From Micavibrio sp. UBA6139 (GTDB lineage Bacteria; Pseudomonadota; Alphaproteobacteria; Micavibrionales; Micavibrionaceae), in the NCBI GenBank assembly GCA_002423285.1, contig DIVF01000040.1, positions 7,891 to 71,890 on the forward strand: DNA of 64,000 bases, in the 5' to 3' direction. Position numbers and translations under genes: made by a program. This document shows positions 8,835-17,570 of this stretch, one piece after another. Numbering within the stretch: the first letter of the stretch is position 1; each line of letters opens with the position of its first letter. Below the pieces are notes generated by a model. The model searched no databases and was not told where the DNA came from. It saw only the letters and a program-made list of their open reading frames with translations.

Positions 8835-9122
8835 TTATCGTAATCTATATACGATAGTCAGGCATTCAATCATTCTTCTTGTGGTCGAGAGCGCGCGATT
8901 GTCTTGATAATGGCAAGGGTGCATTAGCTTGTGAAAATGCAAGTGATTTGTTTGGCAGTTTTTAAACTGGGATAAAATACGGCTGTGAGTGTTGCCCAGT
9001 GTTGGAACATTGCTCTCCTGAACCAAAATACAAGAAAGAATAAACCACGCTGACCCGCCAGGCTTTATTGCCTTGACGCTTGGATCTCCAGACTCATCTA
9101 TGTATGCGACATATTTAGCCAT
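8835..9122 (-). pseudogene. DUF3800 gene remnant, C-terminally truncated
   Basis: From the ATG at 9122, 95 residues begin KYVAYIDESGDPS, the hallmark N-terminus of DUF3800, and contain HLHFHKLMHP, matching the family's internal FHxxKL segment. DUF3800 proteins are usually 200 residues or more, with more acidic and His residues of a predicted nuclease-like site. This one stops after the first third, with no continuation that I can see in other frames. DUF3800 genes are often found in mobile and defence islands. Its position next to a tRNA gene, in poorly coding DNA, fits a decayed insertion. Confidence 0.65.
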
Positions 9123-9379
9123 CCTATGAATATGGAATCGGGGCGAGTGAAGAGTCAAAGGTTTTACGTTCGAGAATAGGGCGTTTTCTCTCTCTATCCC
9201 CGTAATTTACAGTCCTAATTTCTTGCTTGCTCAAAGGCGTGATTGAAAACAGATATACCCTAGGTAATACCCAGTGTTACGCCGTAAGCGGTATTTTTTA
9301 GTTTCTAGCCTAGCGTCTGGGAGTATCAAGCTAGAGCTATAGATTTTTCTTATCTTGAATTCATTGGGGTGTTTTCTAG

Positions 9380-9538
9380 ATGGAACAGCTTCAGGTGGAT
9401 GCGCTGGTTAGGGCGAGAAAAGGCCTTGGGCAAAGGCCAACGGAAATAGTAAATATTGCGCCGGGAAAGGATCAGATAGGCAGGATTGAACATTGTTGTG
9501 GCTCACTTATATGTAACACCGCCGCAATCACATTCTAA
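9380..9538 (+). CDS. Possible small ORF in the degenerate tRNA-flanking patch
   Basis: A 52-residue frame starting MEQLQVDALV and containing ARKGLGQRPTEI and QIGRIEH. The latter weakly resembles the helix-turn-helix of XRE-type regulators but is too short for a full domain. GGGGTG lies before the ATG. The rest of 9123-9558 has no credible gene and many stops in all frames. It may be a remnant of the same insertion as the DUF3800 fragment. Low confidence that it is expressed. Confidence 0.3.
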   Translation: MEQLQVDALVRARKGLGQRPTEIVNIAPGKDQIGRIEHCCGSLICNTAAITF

Positions 9539-9558
9539 ACTATTGATCTAAAGGAAAA

Positions 9559-9634
9559 TGGTGGACCCAATCGGGATCGAACCGACGACCTCCTGCATGC
9601 CATGCAGGCGCTCTCCCAGCTGAGCTATGGGCCC
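9559..9634 (-). tRNA. tRNA-Ala (anticodon GGC)
   Basis: A 76-nt cloverleaf with encoded CCA. The acceptor stem GGGCCCA/TGGGTCC has G3:U70, the alanine identity pair. The anticodon stem CCTGC/GCAGG holds loop ATGGCAT, so the anticodon is GGC. The T-arm contains GGTTCGATCC. A promoter lies just upstream at 9655-9683. Confidence 0.97.
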
Positions 9635-9654
9635 CCGTGAAACGGAGTGAGCGG

Positions 9655-9683
9655 AAAATAGCCATTCCGGGGCGGGGTTTCAA
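9655..9683 (-). promoter_or_regulatory. Promoter of tRNA-Ala
   Basis: On the minus strand TTGAAA, a 17-bp spacer and TATTTT, followed about 20 bp later by the tRNA 5' end. The spacer is GC-rich, as often seen in stable-RNA promoters. Confidence 0.65.
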
Positions 9684-9716
9684 GTGAAATGTCACCCTGT
9701 GGCGCGGCTAAATGTA

Positions 9717-11369
9717 TTAACCGGGCTGGTCGGGGTCTGAATCATTGGTGTTCTGCTGGTTTGTGGGGGGATGGATGGCGTTGTCCATATCCTCCCATTG
9801 GGCCTTTTTGCGGTAAATGGTCGAGGGCGAGACCTGTAACAGGGCGGCGGCGCGGGGGATATTGCCGCTGCAGGCGGTAATCGCCCGTTCAATGGCCTGG
9901 CGTTCCAAAAGATGCAGCGGCACGATGGAGCCGGAACCCTCACCCCCGCGCGTTCTGGGGCTTGGGGCCTTGGGCATGCTGCCATCCAGATGGCCGAGTG
10001 AGAGCGACGCAGCGGGCTGCGATGATTGTTGCGGGACATAGGAATCTTGCTGCGGGGTTGGAATTTTCGTGTGGAACATCTGGATCGGTAACATCCGCGC
10101 GGTGATGACCAGACCGTCATGCATGACAACAGCGTGGCGAATAATGTTTTGCAGCTGGCGAATATTCCCCGGCCATTGGTAATTACGCAGGATGGTTTCT
10201 GCATCCTCGGCAAAGCCCTTGAAGCGTTTGCTTTCCTCCGCCGCATAGCGCAGCAGCAAGGTCTGGGCGATGTCCAGCACGTCTTCGCCGCGCATTCGAA
10301 GCGGCGGCATAATCACCGGCAGGACATGCAGGCGGTAGAATAAATCTTCCCGCAAGCGGCCAGAGCGAATATCTGCCATCGGGTCGCGGTTGGTGGCGCA
10401 GATAATCCGCGCCTTGACCGTTTCCAGCGTATTGCCGCCGACACGCTGGAAGGTGCCGTCTTGTAAAAAGCGCAGCAATTTTGTCTGCATGTTCGGGTCC
10501 ATATCGCCGATCTCATCCAAAAACAACGTCCCGCCATCGGCCAGTGTCGCCGCGCCGTCACGGTCAAACATTGCCCCAGTGAACGCACCGCGCACATGGC
10601 CGAAGAGTTCGCTCTCCAACAGGTCACGCGGAATGGCCGCGCAATTTAACGGGATAAAGGGCTTATGGGCGCGCGGGCTGTGCTTATGGATGGCCTGTGC
10701 GCAGACTTCTTTCCCTGTGCCGGATTCCCCGGTGATAAAGACTGGGGCCATGCTGCGGGCGGCGCTTTGGATTTGTTCGTACAAGGCCAGCATCGTCGGC
10801 GAGGTCCCGATGAAGCCGCCAAAATCGGAGGCGGTCGGGTCGGCGCGCGGGGCGCGGCGTGTCTCTGAAACGGGCGGCAGGATTTCAAAGATTTCCTCAT
10901 CGCTCAGCGGCATACCCGCCAATGAAGAGGGTAGGCTCAGATCGCTCCGCACGGCGTCTCCTTTGGTTACGTTGGGAATTTTGTCCAGCAGCGTGACAAT
11001 GCTGTGATGTAATTGCGCCATCGAAAGCGGCGCGGAAATTGTGAAGGCCTTGCGCCGGACCAGCGTAATGCGCTCATCAGCGATATGGGGTGGCGCGTTG
11101 CCGGGAATGGCAATCAGGATGGGGCCGCGAAATTGCGACAGGTTCATGTTTTGCAATACCCAGGCGGCATCGCCATCGGGCAAGTTCAGATCCATAAACA
11201 ATAAATCATACCGGTCCTGATCCAGCGTGGTCAGAATATCGCGGCCTGTATAGACACAGCGTGCGTGTACGCCTTGGCTTTTCAGATAGCCTTTATAAAG
11301 TGCCGATTGTGACGCCGTGTCTGCTGCCAGTAGGATGTGGTGGTGGGTGCCCTGCATGTCCCTCGCCAA
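9717..11369 (-). CDS. LuxO-like sigma-54-dependent response regulator
   Basis: 550 residues. The N-terminal receiver resembles LuxO (DTASQSALYKGYL near residue 17; phosphoacceptor Asp60 in FMDLNLPDG), but the acidic pair is reduced: Ala16-Asp17 instead of Glu/Asp-Asp. The central AAA+ domain has Walker A GESGTGK at 214-220, the sigma-54 contact loop GAFTGA at 261-266 and Walker B TLFLDEIGD at 281-289. A Fis-type helix-turn-helix near residues 495-530 (AAALLQVSPSTIYRK) binds DNA. It should activate RNA polymerase-sigma54. No LuxU or sensor kinase gene is adjacent. Targets are unknown; a sigma-54-type promoter precedes flgK in this window. Confidence 0.9.
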   Translation of the reverse strand: MARDMQGTHHHILLAADTASQSALYKGYLKSQGVHARCVYTGRDILTTLDQDRYDLLFMDLNLPDGDAAWVLQNMNLSQFRGPILIAIPGNAPPHIADERITLVRRKAFTISAPLSMAQLHHSIVTLLDKIPNVTKGDAVRSDLSLPSSLAGMPLSDEEIFEILPPVSETRRAPRADPTASDFGGFIGTSPTMLALYEQIQSAARSMAPVFITGESGTGKEVCAQAIHKHSPRAHKPFIPLNCAAIPRDLLESELFGHVRGAFTGAMFDRDGAATLADGGTLFLDEIGDMDPNMQTKLLRFLQDGTFQRVGGNTLETVKARIICATNRDPMADIRSGRLREDLFYRLHVLPVIMPPLRMRGEDVLDIAQTLLLRYAAEESKRFKGFAEDAETILRNYQWPGNIRQLQNIIRHAVVMHDGLVITARMLPIQMFHTKIPTPQQDSYVPQQSSQPAASLSLGHLDGSMPKAPSPRTRGGEGSGSIVPLHLLERQAIERAITACSGNIPRAAALLQVSPSTIYRKKAQWEDMDNAIHPPTNQQNTNDSDPDQPG

Positions 11370-11475
11370 GTAAAAAATGATCCGGCATAGTATATTCTAA
11401 CACAGGTGAATAAAACATGAGTACAACTGCAGGCAAGTGTTTGGGGGGCGGCGTATATAAGCATTCCCTGCTTAA

Positions 11476-11505
11476 TAAAAAACCCGCCGGATGGCGGGTT
11501 TTTTG
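11476..11505 (-). terminator. Terminator of the BI-1 family gene
   Basis: An 8-bp stem AACCCGCC/GGCGGGTT with a short loop, A-rich on one side and T-rich on the other. It lies just past the stop at 11527 on the minus strand and looks bidirectional. Confidence 0.85.
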
Positions 11506-11526
11506 CATTGCGTCAATGTTCGATGA

Positions 11527-12237
11527 TTAATTGCGGTTGCCCATGAACTGCATCAGGAACTGGAACAGCATGATGAAGTTGATGTACAGGCTCAAAGCAC
11601 CCATCACAGCCAGCTTGCTGTTCGATTCATGGCCGTGGGCCACGTTGTATGTTTCCTTGATGCTTTGTGTGTCCCACGCGATCAGGCCGGTGTAAACCAC
11701 TACGCCAATCGCCGAAATCACAAATTGCAACATGGTAGATTGCAAGAACAGGTTCACGACCATCGCGATCAGCAAGCCAATCACGCCCATGATCATCAAG
11801 CTGGCCATGCCGCTTAAGTCACGTTTGGTGGTGTAGCCGTAAATCGATGTCGCGGCGAACATGCCTGCGGTGATGAAGAACACGCGGGCGACGCTGGTGC
11901 CGGTATAGACAGCGAAGATCGACGCCATTGAAATACCGAAAACAGCGGAGAAACAGTAGAACAACACGCGCAATTGCGCGGCGGATTTACGTTGAACCGC
12001 CTTTGGGTTGAAGCCGAGGAAAATAAAGCCCAGCGGGGCCAGCATTGCGACCCACATCAGAGGTGTGCCGAAAATCGCGTTCATCAGCACAGGTGTGTTG
12101 GCCACGATATAGGCAAGAATCCCTGTAACTGCCAAACCACCAGCCATCGTGTTGTAAACGCTTTGGAAGTGGGAGCGCAGGCCGACATCGTAGGTCGATG
12201 CGCGGGAAGATTGCACTGTTGTGTGATCGGGTTGCAT
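11527..12237 (-). CDS. Bax inhibitor-1/YccA family membrane protein
   Basis: 236 residues from the ATG at 12237, chosen because GGAGAGAA precedes it. Seven hydrophobic helices with the BI-1 signatures VYNTMAGGLAVTG near the N-terminus, SMASIFAVYTGTS, and the C-terminal LYINFIMLFQFLMQFMG. Bacterial relatives include YbhL and YccA; YccA interacts with the FtsH protease, and other family members act as pH-gated Ca2+ leak channels. Single gene with its own promoter-like element (12310-12338) and terminator. Confidence 0.9.
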   Translation of the reverse strand: MQPDHTTVQSSRASTYDVGLRSHFQSVYNTMAGGLAVTGILAYIVANTPVLMNAIFGTPLMWVAMLAPLGFIFLGFNPKAVQRKSAAQLRVLFYCFSAVFGISMASIFAVYTGTSVARVFFITAGMFAATSIYGYTTKRDLSGMASLMIMGVIGLLIAMVVNLFLQSTMLQFVISAIGVVVYTGLIAWDTQSIKETYNVAHGHESNSKLAVMGALSLYINFIMLFQFLMQFMGNRN

Positions 12238-12309
12238 TATTTTGTTCTCTCCATAAATAGATGGTCTTGGTCGTCTCAAAGATAAGATCGTTGGTGATCT
12301 ATATAAACT

Positions 12310-12338
12310 ATTTTAGAGGAAATAGTAGGTGATCCCAA
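12310..12338 (-). promoter_or_regulatory. Predicted promoter of the BI-1 family gene
   Basis: On the minus strand TTGGGA, a 17-bp spacer and TAAAAT, about 70 bp before the ATG at 12237. Confidence 0.5.
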
Positions 12339-12404
12339 GCGAAAATGGACTTACGGGGTCTTGCGGGGGCAAAAAAGCGACATGGCGGGTTTTATGGGGC
12401 GCTC

Positions 12405-13493
12405 TTACGCCCATGGATTGCGGCGTGTCCCTTGTCCTAGCGTCTTGTTCAGCCATTCCGGCGCACGTTCGCCTGATTTTTGAAAACGCTCATCATGCCC
12501 GGCTGGAATGCGTGGGGCCAGTTCCGGGACCGGTACACCCGTTGTTTGTGAAATGGCAGCAATACGCTTTTCAATCGGCGGATGGGTGGCGAATAACCCC
12601 ATAAAGGGTACGGAGTTTTCAATGCACATCAGGGCAATATCATCGGTGGCCTGCGGGATATGATCGCGCCCCGAGATGCGCAGCAAGGCCCGCATCATCG
12701 CATCGGGATTGCGGGTCAGTTCAATGGCCCCGGCATCGGCCATAAATTCGCGGCTGCGCGACAGGCCAAACCGCGCCAGCAAACTGGCCAGATAGCCCAC
12801 CGCTAAAATCGCAAGGATGGCAAAATACAAAACCATCGAATTGCCGCGCCGCCCGTGGCCGCTATTCCCGCGCGGTAAAATCATGCTGTAGCGTAAATTC
12901 GACCACAGCATCTGCGCGGTAAATCCGATCATTCCGGTGAAGATCACGCACACCATCAACAAACGCACATCGCGGTTCATGATGTGGGTCAGTTCATGGC
13001 CTAGAACAGCCTCAACCTCGTCCGGTTGCAAGGACGCCAGTAATCCCCGCGTCACGGTAATTGCGTAAGATTTATCGCTGACGCCGCTGGCGAAGGCATT
13101 GCGGGCGTGGCTCTCAATAATCTCCAGATGCGGCATCTTGATGCCGCGTGAGATGCACAGATTTTCAAGAAGATTATAAAGCTCAGGTTCGTCCTTGCGC
13201 GTGACCGGGTTGGAATGCGCAACCATGCGGATCATATTGGTTTGAAAAAACCACGACACCGTGAACCAGATCGCAACAACACTGATCAGGATCGGCCAGT
13301 AATTATAAACAAACTGATTGCCAAGGGTAACCGGATCAACGGCCGCGCCGCTGTGATTGACACCCGCACCCATCACTGCACCCAACGCCCATAACATCCC
13401 CAGCATAATCAGGGGATAGGTCGCCAGAATAACCAGCGAACGCAGGTTATTATTCCAGATATGGGTTTTCAGGCCGATTGCGGTGCTGGCCAT
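12405..13493 (-). CDS. M48 family (HtpX-like) zinc metalloprotease
   Basis: A 362-residue inner-membrane protease. Two hydrophobic segments lie near residues 20-45 and 65-85, the zinc motif HELTH at 166-170, another membrane pair after it, and the third zinc ligand is Glu249 in REFMADAGA. The tail THPPIEKRI is typical of HtpX. Relatives degrade damaged or misfolded membrane proteins. It begins 12 bp after lemA; lemA plus M48 protease is a recurrent bacterial pair. The N-terminus is longer than in E. coli HtpX, so I give no gene symbol. Confidence 0.92.
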   Translation of the reverse strand: MASTAIGLKTHIWNNNLRSLVILATYPLIMLGMLWALGAVMGAGVNHSGAAVDPVTLGNQFVYNYWPILISVVAIWFTVSWFFQTNMIRMVAHSNPVTRKDEPELYNLLENLCISRGIKMPHLEIIESHARNAFASGVSDKSYAITVTRGLLASLQPDEVEAVLGHELTHIMNRDVRLLMVCVIFTGMIGFTAQMLWSNLRYSMILPRGNSGHGRRGNSMVLYFAILAILAVGYLASLLARFGLSRSREFMADAGAIELTRNPDAMMRALLRISGRDHIPQATDDIALMCIENSVPFMGLFATHPPIEKRIAAISQTTGVPVPELAPRIPAGHDERFQKSGERAPEWLNKTLGQGTRRNPWA

Positions 13494-13505
13494 ACTGATG
13501 CGCCC

Positions 13506-14075
13506 TTAAAACTGAACCTTTGGCGCCGTATGAACCGCCTCGGCTTCCCCTGCGGCCAGTTCAAAGAACACTTCTTCAGTGAACCCGAACGGGGTGGCAA
13601 TCAGATTGGCCGGAAATTGTTGAATAGCGGTGTTGAATTCGGCTGTGGCCGCGTTGAAGAAGCGGCGGGCAGCGGCAATTTTGTTTTCAATGTCGCTGAG
13701 TTCTGCCTGCAATTGCAGGAAGTTCTGATCGGCTTTTAGTTGCGGGTAGTTTTCAGCCACCGCGAAGAGACTCATCAAGGCGCTGCCCAGCACACCTTCG
13801 GCTTGGATGCGTTCTTGACCGGCTCCGCCGCCACTGCGGCTGACGCGGGCGCGGGCTTCGGTGACGTTCTGGAAGACATTTTGTTCGTGGGTGGCATACC
13901 CTTTCACTGTTTCAATCAGGTTTGGAACCAGATCGAAACGCTGCTTTAATTGGACATCAATATCGGAAAAGGCGTTTTTGCGGGTCTGGCGCAGGGCAAC
14001 CAAGCGGTTGTACAGGGCGATAATCCACAGGGCCGCTGCGCCCACGATCCCTAAAACAACCCATTTCATGTCCAT
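13506..14075 (-). CDS. lemA: LemA family protein
   Basis: 189 residues from the ATG at 14075; AGGA lies nine bases before it, whereas upstream starts lack a site. One N-terminal membrane helix (VVLGIVGAAALWIIAL) is followed by the helical LemA domain with YNRLVALRQTRKNAFSDID and LKQRFDLVPNLIETVKGYA. LemA is an inner-membrane protein with a periplasmic or cytosolic helical bundle of uncertain role. The neighbouring M48 protease is a frequent partner, suggesting a membrane quality-control pair. Confidence 0.93.
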   Translation of the reverse strand: MDMKWVVLGIVGAAALWIIALYNRLVALRQTRKNAFSDIDVQLKQRFDLVPNLIETVKGYATHEQNVFQNVTEARARVSRSGGGAGQERIQAEGVLGSALMSLFAVAENYPQLKADQNFLQLQAELSDIENKIAAARRFFNAATAEFNTAIQQFPANLIATPFGFTEEVFFELAAGEAEAVHTAPKVQF

Positions 14076-14227
14076 GCCCGAATATCCTTTTGCTGCAATT
14101 TCAAAAAACGCCATGCCAGTAATTTATGGCGAACCAAAGAATAGTCTAACAGAAAAGCATGCCATCACCATGATTTTGCGCTATGGTCCGGGGAGATGAA
14201 GCTCAACCGGGATTTCACAGAATACCA

Positions 14228-15463
14228 ATGACCTCTTTTACCTCCGCGAATTTTACCAGCGTCATCGCCACCGGAACGGATTGGCGCGATGTGACACGCG
14301 ATTTGCTGGCCGGGTTACCGGCCAATTCCGGCGACCCCCACACAATCGGTTTCTTATATATCAGCGACCTTCTGGTTGATGACGCGCCCAGCATGCTGGA
14401 TTTGATCCGGTCGGTGACGGGGATTCAACATTGGGTGGGGGCGTGTGGTTTGGGCGTGTGTGGCAACGGGGTCAGTCATATTGATCAGCCCGCAGCAGCA
14501 CTGATGCTCGGGCGGTTTGACCTGGATGATTTTAAAGTTTTTCCGGCCAGCGATTTGACGCTGGCCCCGGCGCGGAGCGCGCTGGAAGACTGGCTGGATA
14601 GCCATGACGCCATGTTGACGCTGGTCCATGGTGACCCGGCGGTGGAAGCCGATCCGGCGCTGGTGCTGGCCGAGCTGGGCCGCTTAACGGGCGGTTTTTT
14701 GGCCGGGGGGCAAGCGTCATCACGCACAAACCATTGCATTATTGCCGATCAAGTATCCCAAGGCGGCATTGGCGGGGTGGTTTTTTCCAGTGATGTGATG
14801 GTGGCAACGACACTTACCCAAGGCTGCACGCCTTTGGGGCCTGTGCACACCGTCACGCGCAGCGAAGCCAATGTGGTGATGGAGCTGGACGGCGAACGGG
14901 CCTTTGATGTTTTTACAACCGACCTCAAAACTGAAATCCTGACCCGCGCCGGAGAAGACCCCTCGGGATCTGAAATCACGGAAACAATTTTTGCTGATGA
15001 TGAGCCGGGCCCATCTGGTGCTGTGTCGGGGCCGGTCAAAAATCTCTTTACCGGGGATGTTCATGTCGCCTTGCCGGTCACGGGCAGCGACCAGCGCGAT
15101 TATATGGTTCGCACGCTTTTGGGCGTGGACCCGGAAACCGGGTGGCTGGCTATCCCGCAAAACATCGAGCAGGGTCAGCATTTAATGTTCGTCCACCGCG
15201 ATCCGGCCTCGATTGAGGGGGATTTAACACGTGTTCTCAATGACTTACGTCTTCGCCTGACCCGCGAACATGGCCAGTGCGCGCCGCAGGGGGCGATTTA
15301 TATCTCTTGCGTGTCGCGGACCAATGCAGGGGCGGAAAATTCTGAAATGGCCCTGATCCGGACTGTGATCGGTGATGTGCCTTTGGTCGGGTTTTACGCC
15401 AATGGTGAAATTTCAAACCAACGGCTTTACGGCCACACTGGCGTTTTGATACTGTTCCTCTAG
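14228..15463 (+). CDS. FIST domain protein (FIST_N + FIST_C)
   Basis: 411 residues from the ATG at 14228. The N-terminal half fits FIST_N: a sensor-type alpha/beta domain with WVGACGLGVCGNG and LTGGFLAGGQASSR. The C-terminal half fits FIST_C and ends GDVPLVGFYANGEIS followed by a short HTGVLILF strand. FIST domains are proposed small-molecule (amino-acid) sensor modules, often linked to signal transduction. Here it stands alone, with no kinase or cyclase domain, 69 bp upstream of the DsbG-like gene. Confidence 0.85.
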   Translation: MTSFTSANFTSVIATGTDWRDVTRDLLAGLPANSGDPHTIGFLYISDLLVDDAPSMLDLIRSVTGIQHWVGACGLGVCGNGVSHIDQPAAALMLGRFDLDDFKVFPASDLTLAPARSALEDWLDSHDAMLTLVHGDPAVEADPALVLAELGRLTGGFLAGGQASSRTNHCIIADQVSQGGIGGVVFSSDVMVATTLTQGCTPLGPVHTVTRSEANVVMELDGERAFDVFTTDLKTEILTRAGEDPSGSEITETIFADDEPGPSGAVSGPVKNLFTGDVHVALPVTGSDQRDYMVRTLLGVDPETGWLAIPQNIEQGQHLMFVHRDPASIEGDLTRVLNDLRLRLTREHGQCAPQGAIYISCVSRTNAGAENSEMALIRTVIGDVPLVGFYANGEISNQRLYGHTGVLILFL

Positions 15464-15531
15464 ATTACTTTTCTAAACTGTTGTGACACGCTCCCGTGTC
15501 AGCCCGTCTTTAATACGAAGGAAGCCCCACC

Positions 15532-16410
15532 ATGTTGCGTCATGCATTCTCCGGTCTTTTGGTTCTGGCCGCTTTATTTCCACTGGCGGCGTTCGCACAA
15601 GGGGCCACCAGCAAGACGGGTCCAGCCCTCCCTGAAACATTGCAAAATCTTGCCGCCAAGGGTGCGCAGATCCGTTATCTGGGCCGTGAAAAGGGCCTAG
15701 ATGGGTGGATCGCCGTTCATCAGGGGCAGGAACAATATTTTTATGCAACCCCCGACCGCGAAGCGGTGCTGATGGGCTTGCTGTTTGATAAATCGGGCAA
15801 GATGCTGACCATCCGTCAGGTGCAAAACCTGCAACAGGGCAACGACCCGACACTGGAAAGCCTGATGAACGCACCGGCGGAACCAAGTGTTGATCCTCTA
15901 TCTGTTTTGCAAAAGCAATTACAGGATTCTCAAAAGGCAAAACCATCATCCCCGGCAGAAGAAATGTATGCGGCGTTGGAATCCAGCAACTGGATTCCAC
16001 TGGGCAGCAACAAGGATGCGCCTGCGGTTTATGCCTTCATCGATCCGCAATGTGTTCATTGCCACGGCTTCATGGAAGACATCCGCAAGGATTTTCTCGA
16101 CGGTGGGCAAATGCAACTGCGCATGATTCCGGTCGGCTTGCGTGAGGAAACAAAATCTCAAGCCGCTTTTCTGCTGGCCTCATCTGATCCACAGGCTCGC
16201 TGGTACCGTCATCTGGACGGCGATAAAAGCGCCTTGCCAATCGCAACAAACACCAATGTTCAGGCGGCTGAAATGAATCTGGCCGTGATGCAGGATTGGA
16301 AACTGGATGCGACACCGATCATCGTTTATCGTTCCGGCAAGGGCGACATCAAAATTATTCGGGGCCGTCCAAAAAACCCGGCTGATATTTTGACCGATTT
16401 GCAGAAATAA
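15532..16410 (+). CDS. Periplasmic DsbG/DsbC-like thiol:disulfide protein
   Basis: 292 residues. A signal peptide ends at AFA|QG near residue 22. The N-terminal domain is followed by a charged linker (about 115-145) and a thioredoxin-fold domain with FIDPQCVHC, the redox pair being Cys174/Cys177. A later ATPIIVY is the cis-Pro loop. This is the DsbC/DsbG layout. It lies just upstream of the unknown gene, lytic transglycosylase and dotDCB genes, so it may serve disulfide formation in secretion-system proteins such as the cysteine-bearing paralogues at 26218-30150. Confidence 0.85.
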   Translation: MLRHAFSGLLVLAALFPLAAFAQGATSKTGPALPETLQNLAAKGAQIRYLGREKGLDGWIAVHQGQEQYFYATPDREAVLMGLLFDKSGKMLTIRQVQNLQQGNDPTLESLMNAPAEPSVDPLSVLQKQLQDSQKAKPSSPAEEMYAALESSNWIPLGSNKDAPAVYAFIDPQCVHCHGFMEDIRKDFLDGGQMQLRMIPVGLREETKSQAAFLLASSDPQARWYRHLDGDKSALPIATNTNVQAAEMNLAVMQDWKLDATPIIVYRSGKGDIKIIRGRPKNPADILTDLQK

Positions 16411-16436
16411 TCATTTAGTAAGAAAGAAAAATTGCG

Positions 16437-17423
16437 ATGGACCAGCGGACTCAGTTTCTGATTCAGGTGCTTGAAAAAATCGGCGGGCCACTCACCTCGG
16501 CGGCAACGATTTTGCCGGTGAAGGGCGATGATGGCAGCGCGCAGGATGCGAAGCGTGTCGCGGAGCTGTTGAACCGTTCGGTGCAACTGGGCCTGTCTGT
16601 GGCGGAGGGCATGAATGTGCGCGATGAATCACAGGCCGATGGCGTTCATCTCTCACTGGCTGCTTTTTCCAGCCCGCTGATCGCGGGTCAATATATGGCC
16701 ACAGGGCGTGTGCCGGGGGATCTTGAGATCCGCCGTTTGTCCGGCGCGCTTCAGGCCGTTTTGACATTTGCCGATAGCTTTACCCCGGCGGCGGATAGCA
16801 CATTGCGTCTGCAAAATACCGATGCCGGGTCTAGCCCTGCTGATGAGGCCTTGATTCATGTTCAGATGCTGACTGCCTTTGCTCCTGTGTTTCAGGTCGT
16901 CGCAGGCTATGCATTCGGGCGTCAGGAAAATAAACTGATTCAGGAAATCGCTACGCGCCTGACCGCGCGCGCCGAAGCCATGCGGACACAATTATTTGGG
17001 GACGCCTTGCCAATCAAGGAAGCCAAACAGGCGGAATTGATTTTGCTGAAAGTTCTATGCGGCCTTTATGCCGCTGCCCACGCCAATGAAACCCAGCGTT
17101 TGATGGCCTTGCCGGATAATGACCGCTCCACGACATCCATCTCGGTTGATGGGGTCTGGGCCCTGTTTGATCGCAGCACCGATATGGCGCGGGTTGTGGC
17201 CGAAAGCATTGTTCCGCCGCTGCGCGCTGAAACCGCGGGCGGCTCTGCGGGCGGGGTCAAGGCCGCACCACCAGCTCAAGTTCAGGCGCAGGCTCAACCC
17301 GTGGTTGTTCCACCTGTGGCTTCGGCGGTCCCCCCTGTGGCCGCAAACCAGCCACCAATGGACCCCACCAACCCGATGGCGTTCTTTACCGCCAAAAAAG
17401 CAGCGGACGGTTCGCAGGAATAA
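16437..17423 (+). CDS. Unknown helical protein with proline-rich tail
   Basis: 328 residues, no signal peptide or membrane helix. Residues 1-260 are predicted mainly alpha-helical. The tail from about 275 is a low-complexity Pro/Val/Ala/Gln run ending PMDPTNPMAFF. It starts 26 bp after the DsbG-like gene and precedes a palindrome and the lytic transglycosylase, so it belongs to the leading part of the secretion locus. I do not recognise the family. It could be a cytosolic accessory or a substrate; no evidence decides. Confidence 0.7.
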   Translation: MDQRTQFLIQVLEKIGGPLTSAATILPVKGDDGSAQDAKRVAELLNRSVQLGLSVAEGMNVRDESQADGVHLSLAAFSSPLIAGQYMATGRVPGDLEIRRLSGALQAVLTFADSFTPAADSTLRLQNTDAGSSPADEALIHVQMLTAFAPVFQVVAGYAFGRQENKLIQEIATRLTARAEAMRTQLFGDALPIKEAKQAELILLKVLCGLYAAAHANETQRLMALPDNDRSTTSISVDGVWALFDRSTDMARVVAESIVPPLRAETAGGSAGGVKAAPPAQVQAQAQPVVVPPVASAVPPVAANQPPMDPTNPMAFFTAKKAADGSQE

Positions 17424-17435
17424 ACACACCTTCCC

Positions 17436-17466
17436 TTGTCACCCCCGCACAAGGCGGGGATGACAA
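17436..17466. repeat. Palindromic extragenic element
   Basis: TTGTCACCCCCGC and GCGGGGATGACAA form an imperfect 13-bp stem with a short loop. The form (GTCA..CCCCGC..GCGGGG..TGAC) is that of common alphaproteobacterial extragenic palindromes. No T run follows, so it may be a repeat rather than a true terminator. Confidence 0.6.
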
Positions 17467-17570
17467 AAGGGGTGCTCGCTTAAAAGCTGGAATCTTGCGG
17501 ATTTGCCGTATAAACTCCCTGCCATGATGAATTCGCGTAGCATAAGCATGACCCCGAAAGGTGGCTGTCC

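Noticed and set aside
16437..17423. Assignment of this protein as IcmX or another Dot protein
   Set aside because: It has no signal peptide and no motif of IcmX or other Dot/Icm families; position alone is not enough.
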